Of a DNA stretch of 64,000 nucleotides, positions 44,500 to 56,158 are shown piece after piece. The notes below the pieces were generated by a model, which was not told the origin of the DNA, did not search any database, and was given only the letters and a program-made list of their open reading frames with translations. The DNA is taken from positions 11,023,820-11,087,819 of the forward strand of contig NC_058146.1 of assembly GCF_011075055.1 (NCBI RefSeq), given 5' to 3'. Numbering within the stretch: position 1 is the stretch's first letter; every line of letters starts with the position of its first letter. This stretch comes from Mangifera indica. Lineage: Eukaryota > Streptophyta > Magnoliopsida > Sapindales > Anacardiaceae. Both the position numbers and the translations under genes were made by a program.

Positions 44500-46640
44500 A
44501 GTTTTTGAAGTTTTTATTTTTCAATTTTGGAGTTCATATCCTTCTATTTAAAAATTACGTTAATTATAATGTACACAAAATAGTGAAATAGAGGAGAACA
44601 TAATAATAACACACAAAATAATATTCATAACTCCAAAATAAGGATTTATTATGGATTTTAATTATGAAAATTTTTGGGCATGCACGTCATTAGTCAGGTG
44701 ACATATATTTTTATTCTTGGAAGAAGTCATGAAACATCAAGATTCATTAGATCAATATGATCTAAATCATCGAAAAATTTGATTTTTTTCTTATAGATGT
44801 TTAATATAGATCCACCCAATGTTTGTGTATACTACATATATGCAACCAATGACATTTACAACCACACTGATTATTTTATAGTTTACTCTGCATTATTTTT
44901 TATTTCATTTCAATCTTAGTCCATTTTTAATGGTATGACTGAGATTTTCTATTATAATCATCTTTGGGTCAAAATTGTTTTATCCAAGACCTTACTCACA
45001 CCTATGATAATTAATTTTAGTAGTTGTGTTCACTTTAGGGAATGATGCATTGTTTGTGAGGCTAGTTTGATGGTTTTTCATTAACAAGAAATATAACATT
45101 AATTTAGAATTTCTTTTCTCGATATTGTTATTATAGTAGCACAATATAAAGATGAAATGTGAAAAATATTTTCTCTTTCACATTACTTTAATTAGGGAAA
45201 AAATTCTAAAAACCGCAAAGTTGTACTAAATTACAGAGCTATTAGGAGTATTATTAAATCTTATATTTAAATTTATCTTTCAAATTTCTCTACAAATTTA
45301 GTATATCTATCATTATATTCACATATTCACTTTGCAATCATTCAGGAATGTGATGTCTATAATATAATGGCATTAGATTTGTTATTTTGGGACATTTTAT
45401 TTAATCACTTTTTCAAGGCTTATAAATTCTAGGTAGGGAGTCATGTAAAAAGTTAATTTAATTATATCTATATAATTTTAGAAACTTCAGGTTCAAATAT
45501 TGTCCATATTCATAGAACTTATAGTTTTGTAAATAATATATTAAGATTAATCTTTGAAACTTCAAGTTTACAAAATTTCTAGTTTAGGGTTTAGAAATAA
45601 TATTTAGAATATTAATATTCAAAATATTAAGTATTTTAAATTTTAATTCTAATGATATTTTAGACTTCAAATCCATATTTAATTTATGCAAACTTCATAT
45701 TGCAAAAGAGATATAGTTATTATAAAACAAATAAATATTTTGATGAAATTTGGGACTTTGAGCCCATATGTATATAAATATATATTCTCACAATTTTGTA
45801 AACTTGAAGTTACAAATCAGATACAATTATTATATTACAAATAAATGTTTAAATGATATTCATGATTTCAGGTCCAGATTCAATAAAGGCCAATTATATC
45901 TTTCATGACAAGTTACTTTTATGAATGAATTTCATTTGTACAAGATGAGAGCATTCCCACTGCATCAACTGATTTGATTAGCTGGAAAGCTACTTGGACA
46001 GGTAACAATTATTTGACCATAATAAACGTTAACAGTAAAATTACTTAATTTGATATAACTTATAGGATTAAATTAAAAATATTATTTAGTCGTTTAGTAT
46101 TCAATTAATAATGAATTTGTGGATTTCTTTTCTGAATGTAATTATCTATTCTTAAAAAGAATTTTGTTTTAGTTGTAGAAAGTTTTAGAGAAAAAGGAAT
46201 ATTTAATAGTTATGATGGGTCATACTCTTTATTATAAAATATCTACCACCATAATTCATAAAGCATATTATTTAATAAAAATTTTAATTTTATTAAATAA
46301 TATATATTTATAAATAAATGAGTTTAATATGTTCAAATTATAATTTAAACCAAACAAAATTACATTTTTTTAGTTTGGTTAAGTTTGAAAATTTTTTAAT
46401 CTGTTTTTTTAATTTGGATTAAAAATACTCTTGAAACATATTATACTCGACTGCACACGCCCCAATTACTTGATGCTTATTGCTTGCTTATACTGGCCGG
46501 CTAATGGCACATCTGGTGGGTAGACCCTGCCCGGCGTACCACAGAACGTGGCCATAAAAAAAATTGGTAGTAAATAATGTTTTGATGCAAATAAAGAATT
46601 ACAAACCCTTAATAGATTAATGTTTAATATTCACAAAGCA
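44500..46640. other. AT-rich intergenic stretch
   Basis: Very AT-rich, no readable protein and no repeat I can link to elsewhere in the window. A GC-richer patch at about 46440-46560 stands out but matches nothing I recognise. Confidence 0.35.
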
Positions 46641-46866
46641 AAACATTCTGTTGATAGTTGCTCGTCTTTTTCTATCATTACGCCAAAAGAATTTACGACC
46701 TTTTTCCTATTAGCTTTGGATTCCATCAACAAGTCAAGTGTCTTCTTCATATTTTATGTTAAGAGTCCTGACTTTTGTCTATAAACATCACCAATATTGC
46801 CTTACAACTAATTTTTACAGCTACCTCTTGAAACAAATCAGTTTGCATCACAGCAACTGAGAACAA
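46640..46866 (+). promoter_or_regulatory. Upstream region of CNL2
   Basis: The last 130 bp before the ATG is also present upstream of CNL3 (33585-33695), so it is part of the ancestral CNL unit and likely holds its 5'UTR. No clear TATA box could be fixed. Confidence 0.4.
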
Positions 46867-49800
46867 ATGGCTGAAGGCATTCTATTTAGTGTTGCGGGCA
46901 AAATCTTGGAAGGGTTGGAATCCTTGCTTCTCCGAGAAGGGAAATTGCCATGGGGTGTTAAGGATGAGATTCAAAAACTCAACAAGACTGTCAACACTAT
47001 CAAATCAACACTTCTTGATGCTGAGGAGCAGCACAACAAAATGAACCAACAGGTAACCGATTGGATCCAGAGGCTTAAAGATGCTTTTTATGATGCAGAT
47101 GACTTGTTAGATGATTTCTCTACTGAACTTCGATGGCGAGAGGTGATGGCTGGAAACAAATTGGCATATGAGGTACGAATCTTTTTCTCCAAATATAATC
47201 AAATTGCATATAGTCTTAGAATGGCTCATAAGATTAAGACCATCAGGGAGGAACTCGATGAGATTAAAAATGATAAGCAGTACCACTTTTCTGAGCACCT
47301 TGTTAAAAAGGGAGTCATAAGTATAGAAAGGGAAACTCATTCTTTCATACGTGTAGAAAAGGTAATTGGAAGAGATAATGATAAAGGTAAAGTTATAAGA
47401 CTTGTATTGGACTCAAATGATTCTGTGGATGTTTCGGTTGTTACCATAGTTGGACTAGGAGGAGTAGGAAAAACCACACTTGCGCAGCTTGTTTATAATG
47501 ATGAGAATGTCATAAACTATTTTCAGTTAAGGATGTGGGTGTGTGTATCTGAGGATTTTACTGTAAAGACAATTGTCGAAAAGATAATAAAATCTGCAAC
47601 TCGTAAAGAATTTGGAAATTTTAATTTGAACGAATTGCAAGAATTCCTTAGAAAAGAAATTGATGGGAAAAGATATCTACTAGTTTTGGATGATGTATGG
47701 AATGAAAGGCAGAATAAATGGGATGAATTGACTGATCTATTAATGAATGGTTCAAAAGGAAGCAAGATACTAGTTACTACATGTGGTAAAGTAGTTGCTA
47801 AGGTTACTAGCAAACTTGAATCTTATGTCTATACCTTGACAGGACTAGATGAAAAAAAGCCTTGGTCTTTGTTTACCCAAAAAGCCTTTCAACATGGGGT
47901 GGAACCAAAAGATTCAAAATTAATAGAGATAGGAAAAGGGATTGTAGCAAAGTGTGGTGGAGTTCCTCTTGTCATAATGACAATAGCACAATTACTGTCT
48001 GGTAATAATAAGGAAGATGATTGGCTGAATTTTAAGGAAAATGAAATGTCAAAGGTGATTAAAGAAGAAAGTGATATTTTACCATTGCTCAAGCTCAGCT
48101 ATAATCATCTCCCTTCAAACTTGAAACAATGTTTTGCTTATTGTGCATTGTTTCCAAAGGATTATAAGATTAAGAAGCAAAAATTGATTCATCTTTGGAT
48201 GGCGCAAGGGTTTATTCAAATGTAAAAAAGAGAGTGTCCAGAAGATGTTGGTGATAAATATTTTTTTACTCTACTTTCAGGATCATTTTTCCAAGATCCA
48301 GAAAATGATAGATGGGGCAATGTAGTCGCTTGTAAGATGCATGATCTTATGCATGACCTTGCACAATTGGTTGCAGGAACTGAATGCACCATGCAAACAT
48401 TTGAAAAGGTTGAAAGTGTGAATGTAAGATGTCGCCATTTATCTCTAGATTGTGGTGAAGTAAAAGCATCATGGAAATTTCCAGCTGTTTTATATAGTGG
48501 AAATAATATAAGAACTTTGCTTTTATTTTGTAGATTAAATTGGCGTTTCAACTTGGATCATGGTGATGAAATTCTAACTAGTTATGCATACTTACGAGCC
48601 TTGGATTTTGGAGGGTTAAAATTTCATAAGCTGCTGAGTTCAAATGGGGAACTTTTTAGTTCGATTGGTAAATTAAAGCATTTGCGATATCTTAATTTTT
48701 CTGGTGTAGATATTAAAACACTTTCTGATTCATTGTCAAGACTAATAAATCTGGAAACATTAGATCTGTCTTACTGTAGTGAGCATATGGAACTACCAAG
48801 AGATATTAAAAAAATGGTGAACCTTAGACATCTTATAAACAAAAAGTGTGATTCTTTAACTGGAATGCCAAATGGACTGGGGCATTTAACTAATCTTCAG
48901 ACTTTACCACTATTTGTGGTAAGCAAACAGTCCAAAAGAAAAAGTAATCATAGTGGGACAAAGGAATTACATGGGCTGAACAACTTGAGAGGAAAACTCA
49001 AGATTAAAAACTTAAAATTTGAGGCAAGTACAAAGTCGGCCAACTTAGAAGGGAAGCAATTTCTTTGGTCTCTGACATTGGATTGGGGAAGAAGTGATGA
49101 TAGAGAGGTTCAAGGAAATGAAGGAATAGATGAAGTAGAGGTGTTAGAAGGTCTAAAGCCACACTCAAATCTTAAGAAAATCAGTGTGAGATCATTCATG
49201 GGTGTTAACTGTGTGATTGGCTTTTGTCTCTTACAAAGTTAACTTCAATTAGTATTAAAAAATGTAGAAGATGCAAACATATCCCACCATTGGATAAATT
49301 GCCATGTTTGAAGACTCTGTGTCTTAGCCATCTAGATGATCTGGAGTATATTTCAGATGAAGCAAATAAGAGTTGGTCCACATTGCCAGCAACATTCTTC
49401 CCATCCCTAGAGCAATTCACCCTTTGCGATTGTCCTGAATTAAAGGGATGGTGGAGGAAGCATGATTATAATGATACAGAGTTGCCTTCATTTCCTTGTC
49501 TTTCCAAATTAGATATCCAAAACTGCCCCAATTTGATGTTCATGCCACTGTATCCATCTTTGGTAGAATTGAAATTGCTCAAGACTAGCTCGAAACCACT
49601 GCAGCGGATGATGACGATGACGATGAAGAATAAAGGAGAACCATCAACTTCCCCTCGCTTTTCTGCCCCTCTCTCCAATTTAAAGTCAATGCTTATGTTT
49701 AAAATTCCTGATCTAGAATCTCTTCCAGTGGGTGCCTTGCAAAATCTGACTGCTCTTGTGGATTTGAAAATTTTGTCATGTCCAAAAATTAGTCAACTCG

Positions 49801-49922
49801 ATCAAGCATTAAAGTTTCTCCCATCTTTACAAAATTGGAAAATTACATCCTATGAAGAACCTGAGCTGGAATGGGAAGATATTCGTCGCATGGGTCTTCG
49901 TTTCATGGCCGATTTCAGTTGA
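46867..49922 (+). pseudogene. CC-NBS-LRR gene CNL2, two inactivating changes
   Basis: Full-length paralogue of CNL1 and the only copy here with its N-terminus: MAEGILFSVAGKILEGLES, then an Rx-type coiled coil with DAFYDADDLLDDFS (EDVID-like). P-loop GLGGVGKTT, LLVLDDVW, GLPL, CFAYCALFPKDY, MHD and the LRRs all match CNL1. Lesions: TCA to TAA at 48223-48225 after FIQM, between the RNBS-D and MHD motifs; and loss of one A near 49207, shifting the last 230 codons. RNBS-B has Arg to Cys (TTCGK). The high identity to CNL1 implies a recent duplication and inactivation. A protein cut at the nonsense codon would keep the CC and most of the NB-ARC (452 residues). Confidence 0.93.
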
Positions 49923-50111
49923 ATCCAGAGGAGACTTCTTCTTAAACAGGTCAATACTTCTCGATCAATCATTCTTAGTACTATTTTTGAGTAAATACTT
50001 GCCCTTTTAATGTCTTCCGATTCAGTTCCTTGTTATTCTATTTGCAATTGTTATGCTGCTTCAACAAATATGCTGATGCAAGAATCATCAACTATCCGCT
50101 AATATTTATAG
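49923..50111 (+). other. CNL2 3' flank running into ABC1K intron 4
   Basis: After the CNL2 stop the sequence continues for about 190 bp to the acceptor of ABC1K exon 5 (TTTATAG). In copy B the sequence before exon 5 is ordinary intron 4 preceded by exon 4. The CNL therefore replaced everything 5' of intron 4. Confidence 0.7.
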
Positions 50112-51929
50112 GACCTGAAGGATGTAAAATACATTGTCGACTGGATAGCTTGGGCATACCCTGTATATAACTTCAATCCTGTTTTAGACGAGTGGTGCAG
50201 AGAAGCTCCAAGAGAACATGACTTCAAACTTGAAGAGGGTATGCTTATTTTTTTCTTGAATGGGCAGAGGATCTTTTTTCTTGTTTTCTTTTTTCAACAA
50301 AAAGTGGCTGTTTTTTGTTCCTGCAGAATGTGATACGTGCATGAGTTTTGATAAGATAATTAGGGAATGTCCTTGCATTTACAATGTATGGATTAATTTT
50401 TTTTGTTCATGCTCACTGATTTTTCTTATTGATGCTTGTTTTGTGTTTGTAGAAAATACTAGAACTGTGCATGCCAATCTTTGCTGCAAAAACAAATGCG
50501 AAGATAACAAGTCTGCCAATACAGTGGATGTTCTTGTTCCCGAAGTTATTCAGGCATGAATTTCTCTACGGATTCAAATTTAAAGTGCTGGGTCTGCATT
50601 TTGGGGTTTAGGTGACTCACTGTTATGTTTAAATTTGTAAAGTGAAAAGTCTGGAATATTTGTTTATGCTTTTATTATCATAAGTTATGACAAAAATTTT
50701 AGAGAATATCTAATGCCTGAGGCTAAACCTTCGTTAGTTTACGTACTTAGATTGTTAGGTATTTATCATAGTGCTACTAGCTTGATTTGATGGGGGAGAA
50801 TATCTTTTTTTCAATATTTTTCATCAACTTTGTGAGTCGGATTTGTATATGACTTTTTTTAAATTTTATTTTTTATCAGAATTTTAAATCTGAGTCCTTA
50901 AGAGTTTGAATTGATTAACCTTTGTTAAAGCTCGTCTTTCTGCTTTAGACATATCTTCAAACTATTTCTCTTTGCAAACTAAGAAATCAATATTTTTGTC
51001 TTTTTCATAGGGAGACCATGTAGCTCTTTTGTCTGCCATGGCAGAAATGGGACTTAAGCTGCGTCTAGACATGCCTGAGCAGGCTATGGAGGTCACAACT
51101 CTATTATTCCGTGAGTCCATGCCAGCAGATGAATCTCATGTATGTTTACACTACTTTGAGATTCTCTTCTCAACTGGGATTCTCCTTGTGTGTATTAAAT
51201 GAAGCTAATCTCCTTGTGTACAGAAAACCAGGGATGCTATAACTCAGGAAAAGGCAAAAAGCATGAAACATAATCAGGAAAAGATGCAGTTTACCCAAAA
51301 AGAAATTAAACGCTTTGATCCTGTAAGGCCATACCATCTCCCTTTTTCAATATGTTTGTCTGAGACATTCGTTAAAAATAAACGTTTATATTTTTATAAC
51401 ATAGTTAAACACTTCGGTTCCAGTTTGATGCCTTCCCTGGTGATTTTGTGATGTTTTCAAAAGTCCTTACTCTTTTTAGAGGTATGGTATAGAGGCCTCA
51501 ATTGCTTACATTTTTTTAACCAACTTTGTATTTTTACCTCACTATCTAACATTGTTCAGGTCTTTCATCTATGATGAATGTTCGCATTGTATATCTGGAT
51601 ATTATGAGACCATTTGCTGAATCTGTTTTAGAAGGGTCAGTTCATTCTAAACTTGATATGTCATTTCATTGAATTTGCTACTATCATATATCTGACTACA
51701 ACGTAATTTAACTGCTTAGAAACATGAACAAGGGACCAGCAACAAATCCCCAGTGGATTTATGATTCTCTAACCCATTCTGAAGTGGAGGCCAAGTTGAG
51801 GGAATTCTTAGTTCAGTTGGAGAATAAGGACAAAATACTTGGAATTTAGGTCTGCATCAATTTTAATTTTTGCATGACAGCTTAATAACCTGAATGGTAT
51901 CTTTCAATTATTTCATTTTCAAAGCTTGT
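50112..51929 (+). pseudogene. ABC1K/beta-lactamase copy C, kinase part
   Basis: Exons 5 (50112-50238), 6 (50453-50553, GC donor), 9 (51011-51139), 10 (51224-51322), 11 (51424-51481), 12 (51560-51635) and 13 (51720-51849). Exons 1-4 are replaced by CNL2. A deletion of about 735 bp with AATG at both ends (copy B positions near 8527 and 9263) removes exons 7 and 8, and so the catalytic loop and DFG. The last codon of exon 13 is TAG. Intron 13 is cut at about 51930 by a Ty3-gypsy element. Confidence 0.88.
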
Positions 51930-52160
51930 AAGATTTTTCCATTTTACCAGCAATTCCAAGTTCCCTTGACAAGAATATCTAAAATTCAGAATCTCTTCTG
52001 GTTGAACTCTTAGCTTCCCGTCATCACTCAAACACTTAGGTAAGGTTTGGCTTTGTACTGCAGAGCCAATTTGTTTCTTCAATTGCGAGACATGAAAAAT
52101 GGGATGAATCTTTGCTGACTTTGGAAGCTTCAATTTGTAAGCTACTTGACCCACCTTTTC
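51930..52160 (-). pseudogene. Integrase C-terminus and chromodomain start
   Basis: Reads VAYKLKLPKSAKIHPIFHVS, the conserved SH3-like tail of gypsy integrases, then PEEILNFRY and LELLVKWKN, the core of a chromodomain. It is cut just after the WK pair. Confidence 0.82.
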
Positions 52161-52489
52161 AATTATCTTATAAGGACCGTAGAACCATGGGTTAGTTTTT
52201 CATTAGGTCGAAAAGCCAACGAACGAAGGTGATAAGGCTACAGTTTCAGGTATACGTAGTCACCCAAGTCAAACTCTACCTCCCGACAATGTCGATCAGC
52301 TTGAATTTTCATTCGTTCTTGCGCCTTTTGTAAATTTGCTTCAACTCAGAAATGATTAAATTCCGGTCCCTTATGAGAGCATTTACCCCCTTAATTTTGG
52401 AACTGTCTTCTGCCTATCGAAGGAGTAGTGGAGGGTCCCTTCCATAGATTGCCTTGAAAGGCGTTATTCCAGCGGAGCCGTGGAATGAT

Positions 52490-53300
52490 GTATTATACCA
52501 ATACTCAACGCAAGTAAGCCAATTAAGCCAACTTTTAGGTTTACCGTTGCAGAAACAGTGTAAGTACGTTTCAATGCTTTGATTGACAACTTCGGTTTGG
52601 CCGTCGGTCTACGGGTGATAGGCTGAGCTGTATTTCAAAGTCATTCCTGCTATCTTAAACAACTCTATCCAAAAGTAACTCATAAAAACACTATCTCTAT
52701 CAGTGACTATAAACTGTGGGAACCCATGCAAATGTACTATTTCTCTAGCAAATAATTCAGCGATGTCTTGTGCAGTATATGGTCTTCGAATGGCTAGGAA
52801 ATGCCCATATTTTGATAAACGATCGACTACCACTAGAATGGTATCTATTCCCTTGATTCTTGGTAGCCTGGTGATAAAATGCATTGATACGTTTTCCTAA
52901 ATTTGTAATGGAATCGGTAAGGGTTGTTGAAGTCCAGCAGGAGACATAAGATTTCACACTCCGAAACAAATTTTTTGATGTCAGAAATCATACCCTCCTA
53001 GTAAAGAACCACTGCAACCTATTTATAAGTTCTAAGGAAGCCAGAGTGGCCTCCCATGAGAGAAGAGTGAAACTCAGTTAACAGCTTAAATTCTAAATTG
53101 GGACTCACCTGGGATGACCAGCCTGCCTTTATAAAAAAACAGTCCTCCACACACAGAATATTTAGGAAATTTTGATGGTTTGCACAGAATAGCCTGAATT
53201 TTTTGTTGCAGCTTGTTATTGTTCTTAATTTCTCACAATAGCCCTTCTTCAGTTCCCAATTTAGCCACTGATATGGCCTTAAATTCTCTAACAAATCTAG
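52490..53300 (-). pseudogene. Gypsy integrase region
   Basis: Zinc-binding part with EFHSSLMGGHSG (near 53060), catalytic core MHFITRLPRI, ILVVVDRLSKYGHF, FIVTDRDSVF (the two Asp) and, after one stop, TDGQTEVVNQ (the Glu, near 52590). Confidence 0.85.
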
Positions 53301-53479
53301 AATTCTGAGAGAGCGTATCTGCTACCTTATTCTCGCACCCCAGCTTATATATGATCTCGAAGTTGTATCCAAGTAATTTAACCAACCAACGCTATTGATC
53401 ATGATTAATAACCTGTTGTTCTGTCAAAAATTTTAAACTACGCTGATCCATTCGAATCTTGAAATGCCTCCCCAATAAA

Positions 53480-54480
53480 TAGTGCCTCTATTTCTGTACT
53501 GCCAACACAATTGCCATTAATTCATGCTCATATACTAATCTGCTTCGATTTCTCTAAGACAATGCTTTACTAAGGTATGCTATCGACCTTCCTTCTTACA
53601 TTAATACTGCACCCAACCATATTCCTACTGCATCTGTTTCTACCACAAACTCCTTGGAAATATTTGGCATTGCCAAGACTGGTATAGTGGTTACAACTCT
53701 CTTCAAAGCTTCAAAGGATTCTTGTGTCGTCTCACTCCAATAGAAAGCATTTTTTTTTAGAAGATTGGTGAGTGGTTCTGTCACCTTACCATAGTCTTTT
53801 ATGAAGCGCTAGTAATACCCAGTCAACCTAGGAAACCCCTCAAGTCACGTATGTCTTTCGATGTTGGCCATGATTCCATATCTCTGAGTTTTCGTGGGTC
53901 TGCTTCCACTCCTTTGTGAGAAATAACATGCCCAAGATACTCAACCTTGTTCTGCCCATATATGCATTTTTTTGGATTCACTACCAACTGGTGTTCTGAA
54001 AGTGCATTCAAGACAGTCCGTAGGTACCACAAATGATTCTTGATCCCCTTGTTGTATATTAAAATGTCGTCGAAGAATACAAGAACTAATTTACGAAGGT
54101 AAGGCTGAAAAATGTCATTCATTAAGCATTGGAATGTCACAGATGCATTCGATAACCCAAAAGGCATTACAAAAAATTCGTAATGTCCATTGTGAGTGTG
54201 AAATGCAGTTTTTTCTGTGTCCTCATCCCTCACCCTAATCTGGTGGTAACCTGACTTGAGATCAAACTTGCTGAAGATGTCGGCTCCAGTGAGTTTATCA
54301 AGTAACTCGTCAATAGTCGGCATACAGAATTTATCAGGTATCGTAAGTTTGTTTAAGACCCTATAATCCACACAAAATCGCCATCTCCTCTCCTTCTTCC
54401 TTACTAAAATAACAGGACTTGAATATGGGGGCACACTGGGACAGATTACTCTTGCAGCCAACATCTCCTATACATTTTTT
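53480..54480 (-). pseudogene. Gypsy reverse transcriptase and RNase H start
   Basis: RT from VILVRKKERRWRFCVDYR through SKFDLKSGYHQIRV, MPFGLSNASVTFQ and the catalytic VFFDDILIY, to YLGHVIS. Then RNase H-proximal LTNLLKKNAFYW and VVETDAVG. The RT is open for 213 codons; the region before RNase H has stops. Confidence 0.88.
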
Positions 54481-54518
54481 TTGATCTCTCCCTTCTAATA
54501 ATATGGGTACCTGTAGGG

Positions 54519-54767
54519 TCATAAGTGGGGTGGCTGAGCCCTTGTTGCTAGTCTAATAACGTGATCTTTGTCTCTCTTTAGCGGTAGGCCTTTCGGTTCT
54601 CCAAATATCGTTGTGAATTCTTCCAATAGCTCAACTATTTCAGGATGAATTTGTTTCTGACAATCTTCACTTTCCTTTGTTACTAGTCCCAACTCTATCC
54701 AATAGCACTCATATTCTCCATTGATAATCTTTGCTATTGATTTAAAAGAAGATTCCAACCTTAACAA
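54519..54767 (-). pseudogene. Gypsy pre-RT spacer
   Basis: Reads EIVELLEEFTTIFGEPKGLP then DHVIRL, the conserved stretch just before gypsy RT. It follows the gag remnant within a few bases, showing the internal deletion. Confidence 0.75.
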
Positions 54768-54784
54768 AGATCACTCTTCATTGA

Positions 54785-55478
54785 TATTCTTTCGGTCGTA
54801 AGTGTTGGTTTGTTTAAGGGAGAATAATTCTTCTTGCACCGTTCGTGTGTCGTCTGGTTGGAAGCGTTTCAACACTTCACTTCTAAATTCTTCCCAACTA
54901 GAAAACAGTTGCCTCTTTTCTCTCTACCTAAACTAGTGGAATGCCCCTCCTTCCATACAAACTCCAGCAGCGGTCAATTGTTCTCTTTCTGTTAGTTGAT
55001 TAACGAAAAAGTAGCGCTCCACTTTCTCCACCCATTCTAAACCGTTTTCTCCATTGAAGAGAGGTAGATCTAGTCGTCGATATTGGAAATCTCGATGCAT
55101 GTTTCCGCTATGAATCTCTATTCTGCCTCCGCTGTTTGTAGCTTCGTCTTCTCCAGCTATTTCTTCAGTTCTGTCAGGGATTGGCATTGGTATGGGTTCT
55201 TTGGGGGTCGGGTTAGAGGGGGAGGCCTCCTGTCCCATTGGCGTTTTGCCTTTATCACTGTCGTTCCTTCCTAACATGGCTTCCTTCAAGTCTTTAAGGT
55301 ACCCCCTCATGACTTCCATACTTTTTTCTAGCCCTTCCATTCGAGTTTGTGTTTCCTTCATCTTAGCTTCGACATCTCGGCTCATCTCCTCCAATTTACT
55401 CCTTACCTCTATCATTTTTTCTTAGACTGTAGACATCTCTTTCTCGAGCCCTTCCACTTGATTTTCCATCCTCGTCAT
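54785..55478 (-). pseudogene. Gypsy gag, N-terminal two-thirds
   Basis: An ATG (55476-55478) directly abuts the primer-binding site, then a coiled-coil-rich stretch (MENQVEGLEKEM, one stop, MIEVRSKLEEMSRDVEAKMK), a Pro-rich linker, and the capsid-like RRLDLPLFNGENGLEWVEKV and WEEFRSEVLKRFQ. The zinc knuckle is missing. Confidence 0.8.
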
Positions 55479-55490
55479 GCTCTGATACCA
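55479..55490 (-). other. Primer-binding site of the gypsy element
   Basis: Minus-strand TGGTATCAGAGC, the exact complement of the initiator Met tRNA 3' end, three bases inside the LTR. Confidence 0.9.
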
Positions 55491-55493
55491 CAT

Positions 55494-56158
55494 TGATACA
55501 AACCTGGTTCGCTGACATCGCACGCGGCTATTCGTTCAATTAATTGTAACGTCAGTGAATTACTCCGACGACAATGTAACAGAATATGTATGGAAACAAT
55601 ATTGTAACAAGAATAATGGAAATGAAAGATATTTGTATTGATGATTTTCTGGAATATAGATATTAGTTCACAGTCTCAATATTTCTACCAACACAAATAT
55701 TACAAAAAGTCATCAATATCAACAGATGCAAACACACCACAACAAACACAAACTTTGATTAAATTCACAGCGGCACATAACAACTCCAGCTTTCAAGAGG
55801 CTGGTCTCTCCACACTCTAATTCTTCTTCATTCTCTATTCTTCTCCTCCTGTAGTTCCCTCTCCAGGTCTATATCTTTCCTTGTTGCCTTCCCAGTTGAC
55901 CTTCTTTCCTGGTTTGCCATTTTTGGTTGAGACATTCTGGGTGTCCCTTTAATCAATTGTGTCTTTGTTATCTCTTTTTTCATTAATGCCAGTTTTGTCT
56001 CTGAATCCGTCTCTGCTTTTTCTTGTCTCCCTTTTGTTTCCTCCAAGCTTTCTTTTGCCAACAGTTGTCTGTTATTTGTTTCGTCTTGAATACTGCCACC
56101 TGTCCTCTCTTCAGCTCCATTTTTCCTTTGTTTCTTCACATACACTTTAATCCTAACA
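55494..56158 (-). repeat. 5' LTR of the gypsy element
   Basis: About 665 bp on the minus strand, starting TGTTAGGATTAAAG and ending TGTATCA before the primer site. Purine-rich centre. No second copy exists in the window. Confidence 0.8.

Larger units (their letters stand above)
51930..56158 (-). mobile_element. Ty3-gypsy chromovirus, antisense, truncated, in ABC1K copy C
   Basis: Order on the minus strand: LTR (55494-56158), primer site, gag, RT, RNase H, integrase and the start of a chromodomain, which places it among chromoviruses (Tekay-like, tentatively). The 3' end, including the 3' LTR, is missing: the chromodomain runs into ABC1K intron 13 near 51930. The LTR side borders exon 14 sequence. 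Gag C-terminus, zinc knuckle and protease are deleted near 54775. Scattered stops; not autonomous. Confidence 0.9.

Noticed and set aside
46440..46560. GC-richer patch as organelle or bacterial DNA transfer
   Set aside because: Too short and matches no plastid or mitochondrial gene I recognise.
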